64,000 nucleotides of DNA from the NCBI RefSeq assembly GCF_000422685.1, contig NZ_AUGN01000009.1, positions 1 to 64,000 of the forward strand. Reading direction: 5' to 3'. The notes under the pieces are model-generated. The model was not told where the DNA came from, ran no database searches, and saw only the letters and a list, made by a program, of their open reading frames with translations. How positions within the stretch are numbered: position 1 is the first letter of the stretch; each line of letters begins with the position of its first letter. Source of the DNA: Flavobacterium gelidilacus DSM 15343 (GTDB lineage: Bacteria; Bacteroidota; Bacteroidia; Flavobacteriales; Flavobacteriaceae). The translations under genes were made by a program, and so were the position numbers. Below, in pieces: positions 24,779-32,775 of the stretch.

Positions 24779-24804
24779 AAAATACTATGCGCGCATAGTA
24801 TTTT
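24779..24804. promoter_or_regulatory. Operator palindrome in front of the MarR-fad genes
   Basis: A perfect 26-base palindrome centred on TATGCGCGCATA with no mismatch. It sits immediately upstream of the -7 element TATCTTTG, so a bound repressor would block RNA polymerase. It shares the TATGCnnGCATA core with the site at 22731. MarR dimers bind palindromes of this size, and autoregulation by the adjacent regulator is the natural reading. Confidence 0.75.
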
Positions 24805-24808
24805 TTTT

Positions 24809-24816
24809 TATCTTTG
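24809..24816 (+). promoter_or_regulatory. -7 promoter element TATCTTTG of the MarR-fad genes
   Basis: TATCTTTG fits TAnnTTTG. A TTG start codon at 24814 would lie inside this element, so translation most likely begins at the ATG at 24835. No TTG is found at the usual distance upstream, as that region is occupied by the palindrome. Confidence 0.6.
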
Positions 24817-24834
24817 AGTTTCAATTCAATATTT

Positions 24835-25290
24835 ATGAAGGATAAAACAATAGATTATGCACTTCGTGCAACTTGGCAAGCTGTCGCTCGTATGTATAAT
24901 GAAGAAGCTTCAAAGTATGAAGCCACAATGGCTACAGGATTTGCTCTTTTAAGTATTGATAAAGAAAAAGGAACTTCTTCTACAGCATTAGGTCCAAAAA
25001 TGGGAATGGAAGCGACTAGTCTTACAAGAACATTAAAATCAATGGAAGAAAAGGGGTTAATCATTCGAAAGAAAAACCCAAACGACGGACGTGGAGTGAT
25101 CATCCACCTAACTCCTTTTGGTCAAGAAAAAAGAGATCTATCAAAATCAACAGTTGTAAGATTTAATGAAACAATTAAAGATGTTGTTTCCCCAGAAAAA
25201 TTACAACACTTTATGGAAGTTGCTGAAATAATTAACGATTTAATTTCCGATAAAAAAATATTTTTAGAACAAGAATTACAAAAAAAATAA
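24835..25290 (+). CDS. MarR-family transcriptional regulator
   Basis: A 151-residue winged-helix regulator. The recognition region is KGTSSTALGPKMGMEATSLT followed by the wing KKNPNDGRGVIIHLTPFGQE, with dimerisation helices at both ends. I chose the ATG at 24835 because the earlier TTG overlaps the promoter. The gene leads a cluster with fadN, fadA and fadE, and a perfect palindrome overlaps its promoter. It is probably a repressor of fatty-acid degradation genes that responds to an acyl-CoA or a fatty acid. That ligand is inferred from the neighbours, not from sequence. Confidence 0.9.
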   Translation: MKDKTIDYALRATWQAVARMYNEEASKYEATMATGFALLSIDKEKGTSSTALGPKMGMEATSLTRTLKSMEEKGLIIRKKNPNDGRGVIIHLTPFGQEKRDLSKSTVVRFNETIKDVVSPEKLQHFMEVAEIINDLISDKKIFLEQELQKK

Positions 25291-25394
25291 CATTTATACA
25301 TATATGAAATCGCAACTATAAAAAATTTGCTAAAGCAAATACAAATAAAAAAGCGATAACATATGACAAGTAAAAAAACAAATATTAACAACAT

Positions 25395-27785
25395 ATGAAA
25401 CGTAATATTAAAAAAGTAGCTGTTATTGGTTCAGGAATTATGGGAAGCGGAATTGCTTGTCATTTTGCCAATATTGGTGTCGAAGTCTTATTATTAGACA
25501 TCGTTCCAAGAGAATTAACAGATGCTGAACAAAAAAAAGGATTAACTTTAGAGAGTAAAGCTGTTAGAAATCGTTTAGTAAACGACCATTTAATGAACGC
25601 TTTAAAATCGAAACCATCTCCTATTTATCATTCAAGTTTTGCTGATAGAATTACTACTGGTAATACTACTGATGATATGAAAAAAATAGCTGATGTAGAT
25701 TGGATCATTGAAGTAGTAGTTGAAAGACTAGATATCAAAAAACTAGTTTTCGAACAAGTTGAAAAATTCAGAAAACCTGGAACTTTAATAACTTCTAATA
25801 CTTCTGGAATTCCAATTCACTTTATGAGCGAAGGAAGAAGTGAAGATTTTCAAAAACATTTTTGTGGAACGCATTTCTTCAATCCAGCACGTTACTTAAA
25901 ATTATTTGAAATAATCCCTGGTCCAAAAACTTCTCAAGATGTATTAGATTTCTTGAATGGTTATGGTGAAAAATTCTTAGGAAAAACTTCAGTTCTAGCC
26001 AAAGATACTCCAGCTTTTATTGGAAATAGAATCGGAATCTTCGGAATCCAAAGTTTATTCCACCAAGTAAAAGAAATGGGATTAACCGTTGAAGAAGTGG
26101 ATAAATTGACTGGTCCAGTTATCGGTCGTCCAAAATCAGCTACTTTTAGAACAGTTGATGTAGTTGGTTTAGATACTTTAGTTCACGTAGCTAACGGAAT
26201 TTATGAAAATTGTCCAAACGACGAATCACATGAATTGTTTAAGCTTCCTGAATTTGTAAATAAAATGATGAAAAACCAATGGCTTGGAAGTAAATCGGGT
26301 CAAGGTTTCTATAAAAAAGAAGGTAAAGAAATTCTTACCTTAGATTTAGATACTTTAGAATATAGAGCTAGTAAAAAAGCTTCATTCGCAACTTTAGAAT
26401 TAACAAAAACAATTGACAAACCAATTGACAGATTCAAAGTTTTAGTAAAAGGAAAAGACAAAGCAGGTGAATTCTACAGAAAAAACTTCGCTTCAATGTT
26501 CCAATATTGTTCTAACCGTATTCCAGAAATCACAGAAGATTTTTACAAAATTGACGATGCTATGAAAGCTGGTTTCGGTTGGGAAAATGGTCCTTTCGAA
26601 ATTTGGGACGCAATCGGAGTTGAAAAAGGAATCGAATTAATGAAAGCGGAAGGTTATACTCCTGCTGCATGGGTTAATGATATGTTAGCTTCTGGAGTGA
26701 CTTCTTTTTACTCCATAAAAGAAGGTGCAACTTACTTCTACTCTATCACTAATAAAAAAGTAGAAAAAATTCCGGGTCAAGATGCCTTTATCATCTTAAA
26801 TAACATACGCGAAAGCAAAAAAATATGGAACAACAGCGATTCTATCATTACTGATTTAGGCGATGGAATTATCAATTTAGAATTTACTTCAAAAATGAAC
26901 TCAATAGGAGCTGGAGTTTTGCAAGGAATAAACAAAGCTATTGACATTGCAGAAAAAGAATACAACGGTTTAGTAATCGGAAATCAAGGTTCAAATTTCT
27001 CTGTTGGAGCTAATTTAGGAATGATTTTCATGATGGCTGTTGAGCAAGAATATGACGAATTAAACATGGCTATCAAAATGTTCCAGGACACTATGATGCG
27101 TTGTCGTTATTCAGCTATTCCAGTTATTGCTGCTCCTCACGGAATGACACTTGGTGGTGGTTGTGAACTTACAATGCACGCAGATAGAGCTGTTGCCGCT
27201 GCTGAAACTTATATTGGTTTAGTAGAATTTGGAGTAGGTGTAATTCCTGGTGGTGGTGGTTCTAAAGAAATGGCTTTAAGAGCTTCTGATCTTTTCCGTA
27301 AAAATGACGTTGAATTAAATGTTTTACAAGAATATTTCTTAACAGTTGGTATGGCTAAAGTTGCAACTTCTGCTTACGAAGGTTTTGATAACGGAGTTCT
27401 TATTAAAGGAAGAGACATTGTGGTTGTAAATAAAGACCGTCAAATTGCAACTGCAAAACAAGTAGCAATGCAAATGGCAGAACAAGGATACACTCAAGCG
27501 CCAAGAAGAAAAGATATAAAAGTTTTAGGAAAACAAGCTTTAGGTATGTTCTTAGTTGGAACTGATAGTATGGAAGCTGGTAAATATATTTCAGAACACG
27601 ATAAAAAAATTGCAAACAAATTGGCTTACGTTATGGCTGGTGGCGATTTATCTGAACCAACTCTAGTAACAGAACAATATTTATTAGATTTAGAAAGAGA
27701 AGCCTTTTTATCACTAACAGGTGAAAGAAAATCGTTAGAAAGAATTCAGCACATGTTAACTAAAGGAAAACCGTTGAGAAATTAA
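25395..27785 (+). CDS. fadN: 3-hydroxyacyl-CoA dehydrogenase / enoyl-CoA hydratase fusion (FadN type)
   Basis: A 796-residue bifunctional beta-oxidation enzyme. The order of parts is hydroxyacyl-CoA dehydrogenase first (NAD-binding GSGIMGSGIACHFANIG at residues 11-27, then FCGTHFFNPARYLKLFEII) and the crotonase domain last (NFSVGANLGMIF, HGMTLGGGCELTMHADRAV, GVGVIPGGGGSKEMA). This is the reverse of E. coli FadB and agrees with Bacillus FadN. It catalyses hydration of enoyl-CoA and oxidation of the hydroxy product. It follows the MarR gene after 104 bases and precedes the thiolase gene, as in the fadNAE arrangement. Confidence 0.93.
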   Translation: MKRNIKKVAVIGSGIMGSGIACHFANIGVEVLLLDIVPRELTDAEQKKGLTLESKAVRNRLVNDHLMNALKSKPSPIYHSSFADRITTGNTTDDMKKIADVDWIIEVVVERLDIKKLVFEQVEKFRKPGTLITSNTSGIPIHFMSEGRSEDFQKHFCGTHFFNPARYLKLFEIIPGPKTSQDVLDFLNGYGEKFLGKTSVLAKDTPAFIGNRIGIFGIQSLFHQVKEMGLTVEEVDKLTGPVIGRPKSATFRTVDVVGLDTLVHVANGIYENCPNDESHELFKLPEFVNKMMKNQWLGSKSGQGFYKKEGKEILTLDLDTLEYRASKKASFATLELTKTIDKPIDRFKVLVKGKDKAGEFYRKNFASMFQYCSNRIPEITEDFYKIDDAMKAGFGWENGPFEIWDAIGVEKGIELMKAEGYTPAAWVNDMLASGVTSFYSIKEGATYFYSITNKKVEKIPGQDAFIILNNIRESKKIWNNSDSIITDLGDGIINLEFTSKMNSIGAGVLQGINKAIDIAEKEYNGLVIGNQGSNFSVGANLGMIFMMAVEQEYDELNMAIKMFQDTMMRCRYSAIPVIAAPHGMTLGGGCELTMHADRAVAAAETYIGLVEFGVGVIPGGGGSKEMALRASDLFRKNDVELNVLQEYFLTVGMAKVATSAYEGFDNGVLIKGRDIVVVNKDRQIATAKQVAMQMAEQGYTQAPRRKDIKVLGKQALGMFLVGTDSMEAGKYISEHDKKIANKLAYVMAGGDLSEPTLVTEQYLLDLEREAFLSLTGERKSLERIQHMLTKGKPLRN

Positions 27786-27812
27786 TATTAATCAATATTC
27801 TAATATTAAAAA

Positions 27813-27877
27813 GGAACACAGATTTAAGAAATAATTAAAATTTTTAAAATTTCTCTAATTTATTAAATCTGTGTTCC
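27813..27877. repeat. Intergenic inverted-repeat element, copy 1
   Basis: GGAACACAGATTTA (27813-27826) is exactly inverse to 27864-27877, with an AT-rich centre containing a further AAATTTTTAAAATTT stretch. A diverged copy of the same arms lies at 29093-29155, in the next intergenic gap. It resembles REP-like elements scattered in Flavobacterium genomes. Confidence 0.75.
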
Positions 27878-27895
27878 AAAATAAAAAATAAAAAT

Positions 27896-29083
27896 ATGAA
27901 AACTGCATATATAGTAAAGGCTTATCGTACAGCCGTAGGAAAAGCACCAAAAGGCGTTTTTCGTTTCAAAAGATCAGATGAACTGGCTGCTGAAACAATA
28001 GAACACATGATGAATGAGTTACCAAACTTTGACAAAACTCGTATTGACGATGTCATGGTTGGTAATGCAATGCCAGAAGCCGAACAAGGTTTAAATATGG
28101 CACGTTTAATTTCCTTAATGGGATTAAAAGTTGAAGATGTACCTGGTGTAACAGTAAATAGATACTGTGCATCTGGAATTGAAACTATCGGAATGGCAAC
28201 TGCTAAAATCCAATCAGGAATGGCTAATTGTATCATCGCAGGTGGTGCAGAAAGCATGAGTTTTATTCCGATGGGTGGATACAGACCAACTCCAGATTAT
28301 AAATTATCAAAAGACGGTCACGAAGATTATTATTGGGGAATGGGTTTAACGGCAGAGGCTGTTGCCAACCAATTTAAAGTTTCTCGTGAAGATCAAGATG
28401 AATTTGCTTTTAAATCACACATGAAAGCCTTAAAAGCACAAGCTGAAGGTAGATTTGATGAACAAATTGTTCCTATTACTGTGAATGAAACTTTCGTAAA
28501 TGAAAACGGTAAAAAAGAAACACGTTCTTACGTTGTAAATAAAGATGAAGGTCCAAGAGCTGGAACTTCAGTTGAAGCATTAGCTAGATTACGTCCTGTA
28601 TTTGCAGCTGATGGAAGTGTAACTGCTGGAAACTCCTCTCAAATGAGTGATGGTGCAGCTTTTGTATTAGTAATGAGTGAAGAAATGGTTAAAGAATTAA
28701 ACCTTGAACCTATTGCAAGATTAGTAAATTTTGCTTCTGCAGGTGTTGAACCAAGAATCATGGGAATGGGACCAGTTAAAGCAATTCCAAAAGTATTAAA
28801 ACAAGCTGGTTTAAAACAATCAGACATTGATTTAATTGAATTAAACGAAGCTTTCGCATCGCAATCATTAGCGGTTACTCGTGAATTAGGTTTAAATCCT
28901 GATATCGTAAACGTTAATGGTGGAGCAATTGCATTAGGTCACCCACTTGGCTGTACAGGTGCAAAATTATCAGTTCAGTTATTTGACGAAATGCGTAAAC
29001 GTGGAAATGCGAAATACGGAATGGTAACTATGTGTGTTGGAACTGGTCAAGGTACAGCAGGAATTTACGAATTTTTAAAGTAA
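27896..29083 (+). CDS. fadA: Acetyl-CoA acyltransferase (3-ketoacyl-CoA thiolase)
   Basis: A 395-residue thiolase that cleaves 3-ketoacyl-CoA to acetyl-CoA and a shortened acyl-CoA. The acyl-accepting Cys is in VNRYCASGIETIG, the His is in NGGAIALGHPLGCTGAKL, and the deprotonating Cys is in MVTMCVGTGQGTAG. NEAFASQSLAV is the usual thiolase block before the His. Length and order are normal. It stands between fadN and fadE and shares their presumed control. Confidence 0.95.
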   Translation: MKTAYIVKAYRTAVGKAPKGVFRFKRSDELAAETIEHMMNELPNFDKTRIDDVMVGNAMPEAEQGLNMARLISLMGLKVEDVPGVTVNRYCASGIETIGMATAKIQSGMANCIIAGGAESMSFIPMGGYRPTPDYKLSKDGHEDYYWGMGLTAEAVANQFKVSREDQDEFAFKSHMKALKAQAEGRFDEQIVPITVNETFVNENGKKETRSYVVNKDEGPRAGTSVEALARLRPVFAADGSVTAGNSSQMSDGAAFVLVMSEEMVKELNLEPIARLVNFASAGVEPRIMGMGPVKAIPKVLKQAGLKQSDIDLIELNEAFASQSLAVTRELGLNPDIVNVNGGAIALGHPLGCTGAKLSVQLFDEMRKRGNAKYGMVTMCVGTGQGTAGIYEFLK

Positions 29084-29092
29084 AAAATAAAG

Positions 29093-29155
29093 GAATACAG
29101 ATTTAAGGAATCAGAGAAGTTTTTAAAATTTTATTAATTTCTTAAATCTATGTTC
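29093..29155. repeat. Intergenic inverted-repeat element, copy 2
   Basis: GAATACAGATTTAAGGAA (29093-29110) is inverse to 29138-29155 with 15 of 18 bases matching. The arms resemble those of copy 1 (ACAGATTTAAG core). Confidence 0.7.
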
Positions 29156-29188
29156 AAAATAATAATATAATATAACAAATTATAAGTC

Positions 29189-30979
29189 ATGGCAGATATT
29201 ATCAGAGGAGGACAATTCCTTGTAAAAGAAACAAAATGTGAAGACATCTTCACACCAGAAGATTTTTCAGAAGAGCAAATTATGATGCGTGATTCGGTTA
29301 TCGAATTCGTAGACAAAGAATTATGGCCAAATAAAGAGCGTTTTGAAAAGAAAGATTACGCACTTACTGAAGAGGTAATGAAAAAAGCGGGTGAATTAGG
29401 TTACTTAAGTATAGCTGTTCCTGAAGCTTATGGTGGAATGGGAATGGGTTTTACAAATACCGTTTTAGTTTGTGATTACATTTCTGGTGCAACAGGTTCA
29501 TTTTCAACAGCTTTTGGGGCTCATACTGGAATTGGAACTATGCCAATTACTTTATATGGAACAGAAGAACAAAAACAAAAATATGTCCCTAAATTGGCTA
29601 CTGGTGAATGGTTTGGAGCTTATTGCTTAACGGAACCAGGTGCAGGTTCTGATGCCAATTCAGGAAAAACAAAAGCTGTTTTATCGGAAGATGGAAAATA
29701 TTATAGCATTACTGGTGGTAAAATGTGGATTTCAAACGCAGGTTTCTGTCAAGTTTTTATTGTATTTGCTAGAATTGGTGATGATAAAAATATTACAGGA
29801 TTCATCGTTGAAAATGATCCTTCAAACGGAATTTCATTAGGTGATGAAGAACATAAATTAGGAATACGCTCTTCTTCTACTCGACAAGTATATTTTAACG
29901 ATACAAAAGTTCCGGTTGAAAATATGTTAGCAGGACAAGGTGAAGGTTTTAAAATTGCTATGAATGCATTAAACGTTGGACGTATTAAATTAGCAGCAGC
30001 TTGTTTAGAAGCACAACGTAGAACAATTTCTACAGCTGTTCAATATGCTAATGAAAGAGTTCAATTTAATGTTCCTATTTCTAGTTTTGGAGCTATTCAA
30101 GCTAAATTAGCAGAAATGGCAACAAATTCTTATGCTGGTGAAAGTGCAACTTATAGAGCTGCTCATGATATTGAAAACAGAATTAACATTAGAGTTACTG
30201 AAGGAAATTCTCATCAAGAGGCTGAATTAAAAGGTGTTGAAGAATTTGCTATTGAATGTTCAATCTTAAAAGTTGCCGTTTCTGAAGATGTACAATCTTG
30301 TACCGATGAAGGAATTCAAATTTTTGGTGGAATGGGATTCTCAGAAGATGCACCAATGGAAAGTGCTTGGAGAGATGCTCGTATTGCAAGAATATACGAA
30401 GGAACTAACGAAATCAACAGAATGTTATCTGTTGGAATGTTAGTTAAAAAAGCAATGAAAGGTCATGTTGATTTATTAGGACCAGCTATGGCAGTAGGTG
30501 AAGAATTAATGGGAATTCCTTCTTTTGATGTTCCAGATTATTCTGAATTATTTGCTGAAGAAAAAGAAATGATTGCTAAACTGAAAAAAGTATTCTTAAT
30601 GGTTGCTGGTGCAGCTGTTCAAAAATACGGACAAGAATTAGAAGATCACCAACAATTATTAATGGCTGCTTCAGATATTTTAATTGAAGTTTATATGGCT
30701 GAAAGTACTATTCTTAGAACTGAAAAATTAGCTAAAAAAGAAGGTGCTGACAAAGTACAAGAACAAATTGCAATGGCTCAATTATATTTATATCATGCAG
30801 TAGATATCATTAACCAAAAAGGAAAAGAAGGAATTGTTTCTTTTGCTGAAGGTGATGAACAACGTATGATGTTGATGGGGCTAAAACGATTTACAAAATA
30901 TGCGAATATGCCAAATGTAATTGGTCTTCGTGAAAAAATTGCTGCTAAATTGATTGCGGAAAACAAGTACGCTTTCTAA
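29189..30979 (+). CDS. fadE: Acyl-CoA dehydrogenase
   Basis: A 596-residue flavoenzyme for the first oxidation of acyl-CoA. Family blocks in order are AVPEAYGGMGMGF, the FAD-binding YCLTEPGAGSDANSGKTKA and KMWISNAGFC, HKLGIRSSSTRQV, and near residue 390 FGGMGFSEDAPMESAWRDAR followed by IYEGTNEINR, where the Glu of YEGTNEI is the usual catalytic base. The chain has an extra C-terminal domain of about 170 residues, as in Bacillus FadE and very-long-chain enzymes. It is the last gene of the MarR-fadN-fadA-fadE row and is followed by a terminator. Confidence 0.94.
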   Translation: MADIIRGGQFLVKETKCEDIFTPEDFSEEQIMMRDSVIEFVDKELWPNKERFEKKDYALTEEVMKKAGELGYLSIAVPEAYGGMGMGFTNTVLVCDYISGATGSFSTAFGAHTGIGTMPITLYGTEEQKQKYVPKLATGEWFGAYCLTEPGAGSDANSGKTKAVLSEDGKYYSITGGKMWISNAGFCQVFIVFARIGDDKNITGFIVENDPSNGISLGDEEHKLGIRSSSTRQVYFNDTKVPVENMLAGQGEGFKIAMNALNVGRIKLAAACLEAQRRTISTAVQYANERVQFNVPISSFGAIQAKLAEMATNSYAGESATYRAAHDIENRINIRVTEGNSHQEAELKGVEEFAIECSILKVAVSEDVQSCTDEGIQIFGGMGFSEDAPMESAWRDARIARIYEGTNEINRMLSVGMLVKKAMKGHVDLLGPAMAVGEELMGIPSFDVPDYSELFAEEKEMIAKLKKVFLMVAGAAVQKYGQELEDHQQLLMAASDILIEVYMAESTILRTEKLAKKEGADKVQEQIAMAQLYLYHAVDIINQKGKEGIVSFAEGDEQRMMLMGLKRFTKYANMPNVIGLREKIAAKLIAENKYAF

Positions 30980-31011
30980 AGTAGTAAAGTTTGATTTAAT
31001 TTAGTTTGTAT

Positions 31012-31046
31012 AAACCGTCAAGATAAGTTTCTTGACGGTTTTTACT
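31012..31046. terminator. Bidirectional intrinsic terminator
   Basis: AAACCGTCAAGA pairs perfectly with TCTTGACGGTTT and a T run follows. It lies between fadE and the convergent antiporter gene. Confidence 0.87.
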
Positions 31047-31047
31047 T

Positions 31048-32268
31048 TTATAAGGGAACGTCTATATCAATTTTTAAATTAGAATCATTCTCTTTTTTTG
31101 ATTCTGAGGTATTTTTATTGAACATTAAACCAAACATCATTATTAAAGCTGTTAATACAATTACTTGAATAATTAAGGCTCTATTTACCAAATCAATTTT
31201 TAATGCACTAGGAATTCCAATAAAAAGCAAAATAGTTATCAAACCTCTTGGCGCTACAAATAATAATGGCATTAATTCCATTTTATATATTTTTAACTGT
31301 ATAGCTCTTATTAGGTAAATAAGTACAACTATTCCTAATGCTAATTCGAATGTATTTGGATTTAAAACATCTGCAGTTTCAATTAAAAAACCAAATAATA
31401 TAAAGAACAAAGAACGAACTAAAAAAGCCGCTTCAATGGTTAACTCCTTAAATTTAAAAACTTCTTTATCTAAGGCTTTAGGGTTTAGAAATTTAATAAA
31501 ACTAAAGCGTTCTAATTCATCAAAATTACCCATAATTAGGCCAAAAATCATTATAAAAATTAAAGCTGGTAAATGATAAATTTCTGATACTGCATATATT
31601 AGAATAATTAAAAGGACAATTGGCGCAAATTTTACATGATGGTCAATTCTACTCAATAAAAAGGCTAAAAAAGCAGTTGCAATAAATGAAATGATCAACA
31701 TGATTAAAATTTGTAATCCAAAATTACCAACCGTTTCTAAATTAATTACATCATTTAAAACTAAAAAATTAAAGAACAAAACTCCTAAAATATCAGACAA
31801 ACTACTTTCATAAATAGCAAATTCTTTATTAAATGAGCTTAAATTACCAACACTTGAAATTGCAATGGCACTACTAATAATACATAATGGAATGGCATTA
31901 ATCAATCCTTGTTTGTAATCTGCATCTAAAAAATAATAGAAAAAATGACCAACTATAAATGCCGTTACAAACAAAGGAACAATAGCTGTTACCAAGGTTT
32001 TTCCAATAAAGGGTAACTTTTTTTTATTAAATTGGAGTTCTAGTGAACCTTCTAAAACAATCAATATTAGTCCAACAGTACCAAAGAAAGGTAATAATGG
32101 ATTTAAATCAGGAATAACAATGTCTAAAATACCTGTTCCTTGCTTAACAAGCCAGCCCATTAATATTAATAATATCACTGACGGAATTTGTGTTTTATTT
32201 GATGTTACTGTAAAGGCATAAGCCAATAGCAGTAAAGCACAAATAGTAATTATAACTACATAATTCAT
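31048..32268 (-). CDS. Cation:proton antiporter, CPA family
   Basis: A 406-residue, very hydrophobic protein with about a dozen predicted membrane helices, of the Na+/K+:H+ exchanger type. It starts in a membrane helix (NYVVIITICALLLLAYAF) and shows VGLILIVLEGSLEL and the middle region SSAIAISSVGNLSS. The late helices contain FVAPRGLITILLFIGIP, a block typical of NhaP-like exchangers. There is no C-terminal TrkA domain, only a short charged tail. Neither the ion nor the stoichiometry can be told. The gene is divergent from a small potassium channel gene, which hints at potassium homeostasis. Confidence 0.85.
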   Translation of the reverse strand: MNYVVIITICALLLLAYAFTVTSNKTQIPSVILLILMGWLVKQGTGILDIVIPDLNPLLPFFGTVGLILIVLEGSLELQFNKKKLPFIGKTLVTAIVPLFVTAFIVGHFFYYFLDADYKQGLINAIPLCIISSAIAISSVGNLSSFNKEFAIYESSLSDILGVLFFNFLVLNDVINLETVGNFGLQILIMLIISFIATAFLAFLLSRIDHHVKFAPIVLLIILIYAVSEIYHLPALIFIMIFGLIMGNFDELERFSFIKFLNPKALDKEVFKFKELTIEAAFLVRSLFFILFGFLIETADVLNPNTFELALGIVVLIYLIRAIQLKIYKMELMPLLFVAPRGLITILLFIGIPSALKIDLVNRALIIQVIVLTALIMMFGLMFNKNTSESKKENDSNLKIDIDVPL

Positions 32269-32424
32269 AAAAAAATCTTTTTAGCAAGATAAAAATATTT
32301 TAGTATTTTAAGCTAAAAAAAAAGTCCTTTTATATAAATAATATTAACAACCGCTATTATTTCTTTAGTTTGTTAAAAATTTCTTAAATTTACAATTATC
32401 AAAACTAATTATTAAAATATATTT

Positions 32425-32775
32425 ATGTTTTTCATAAGAACTTTAATATCATTTATCAAAGATGATGAGTATAGGGATTTACTTATTACAACTATCCTTA
32501 TTATTATAACAGGAACTTTAGTATACCATTATCTTGAAGGTTGGTCTTATATAGATTCTCTATATTTTTCGGTTGTAACACTAACTACCATTGGATTTGG
32601 TGATTTTGCTCCCAAAACAGATGAAGGAAAGTTATTTACTATTCTTTATATTGTAGCAGGAATTGGAATGATTTTGAGCTTTATAAACACCGTACAACAT
32701 CACTATACTTATATGAAACATAAAGAAAGAAGAGAAATTCTTAAAAATAAAGGGTTAACAAAGAAGAATCAATAA
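32425..32775 (+). CDS. Two-helix potassium channel
   Basis: A 116-residue inner-membrane protein with two membrane helices flanking a pore loop. The selectivity filter reads TTIGFGDFAP (TIGFG of the K+-channel signature TxGYG/FGD). The first helix is LLITTILIIITGTLVYHYL and the second ILYIVAGIGMILSFINTV. There is no cytoplasmic gating domain beyond a basic tail, so it forms a minimal tetrameric channel of the KcsA/Ion_trans_2 type. It is divergent from the antiporter gene, and its stop overlaps the end of the multicopper oxidase gene on the other strand by seven bases. Confidence 0.88.
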   Translation: MFFIRTLISFIKDDEYRDLLITTILIIITGTLVYHYLEGWSYIDSLYFSVVTLTTIGFGDFAPKTDEGKLFTILYIVAGIGMILSFINTVQHHYTYMKHKERREILKNKGLTKKNQ

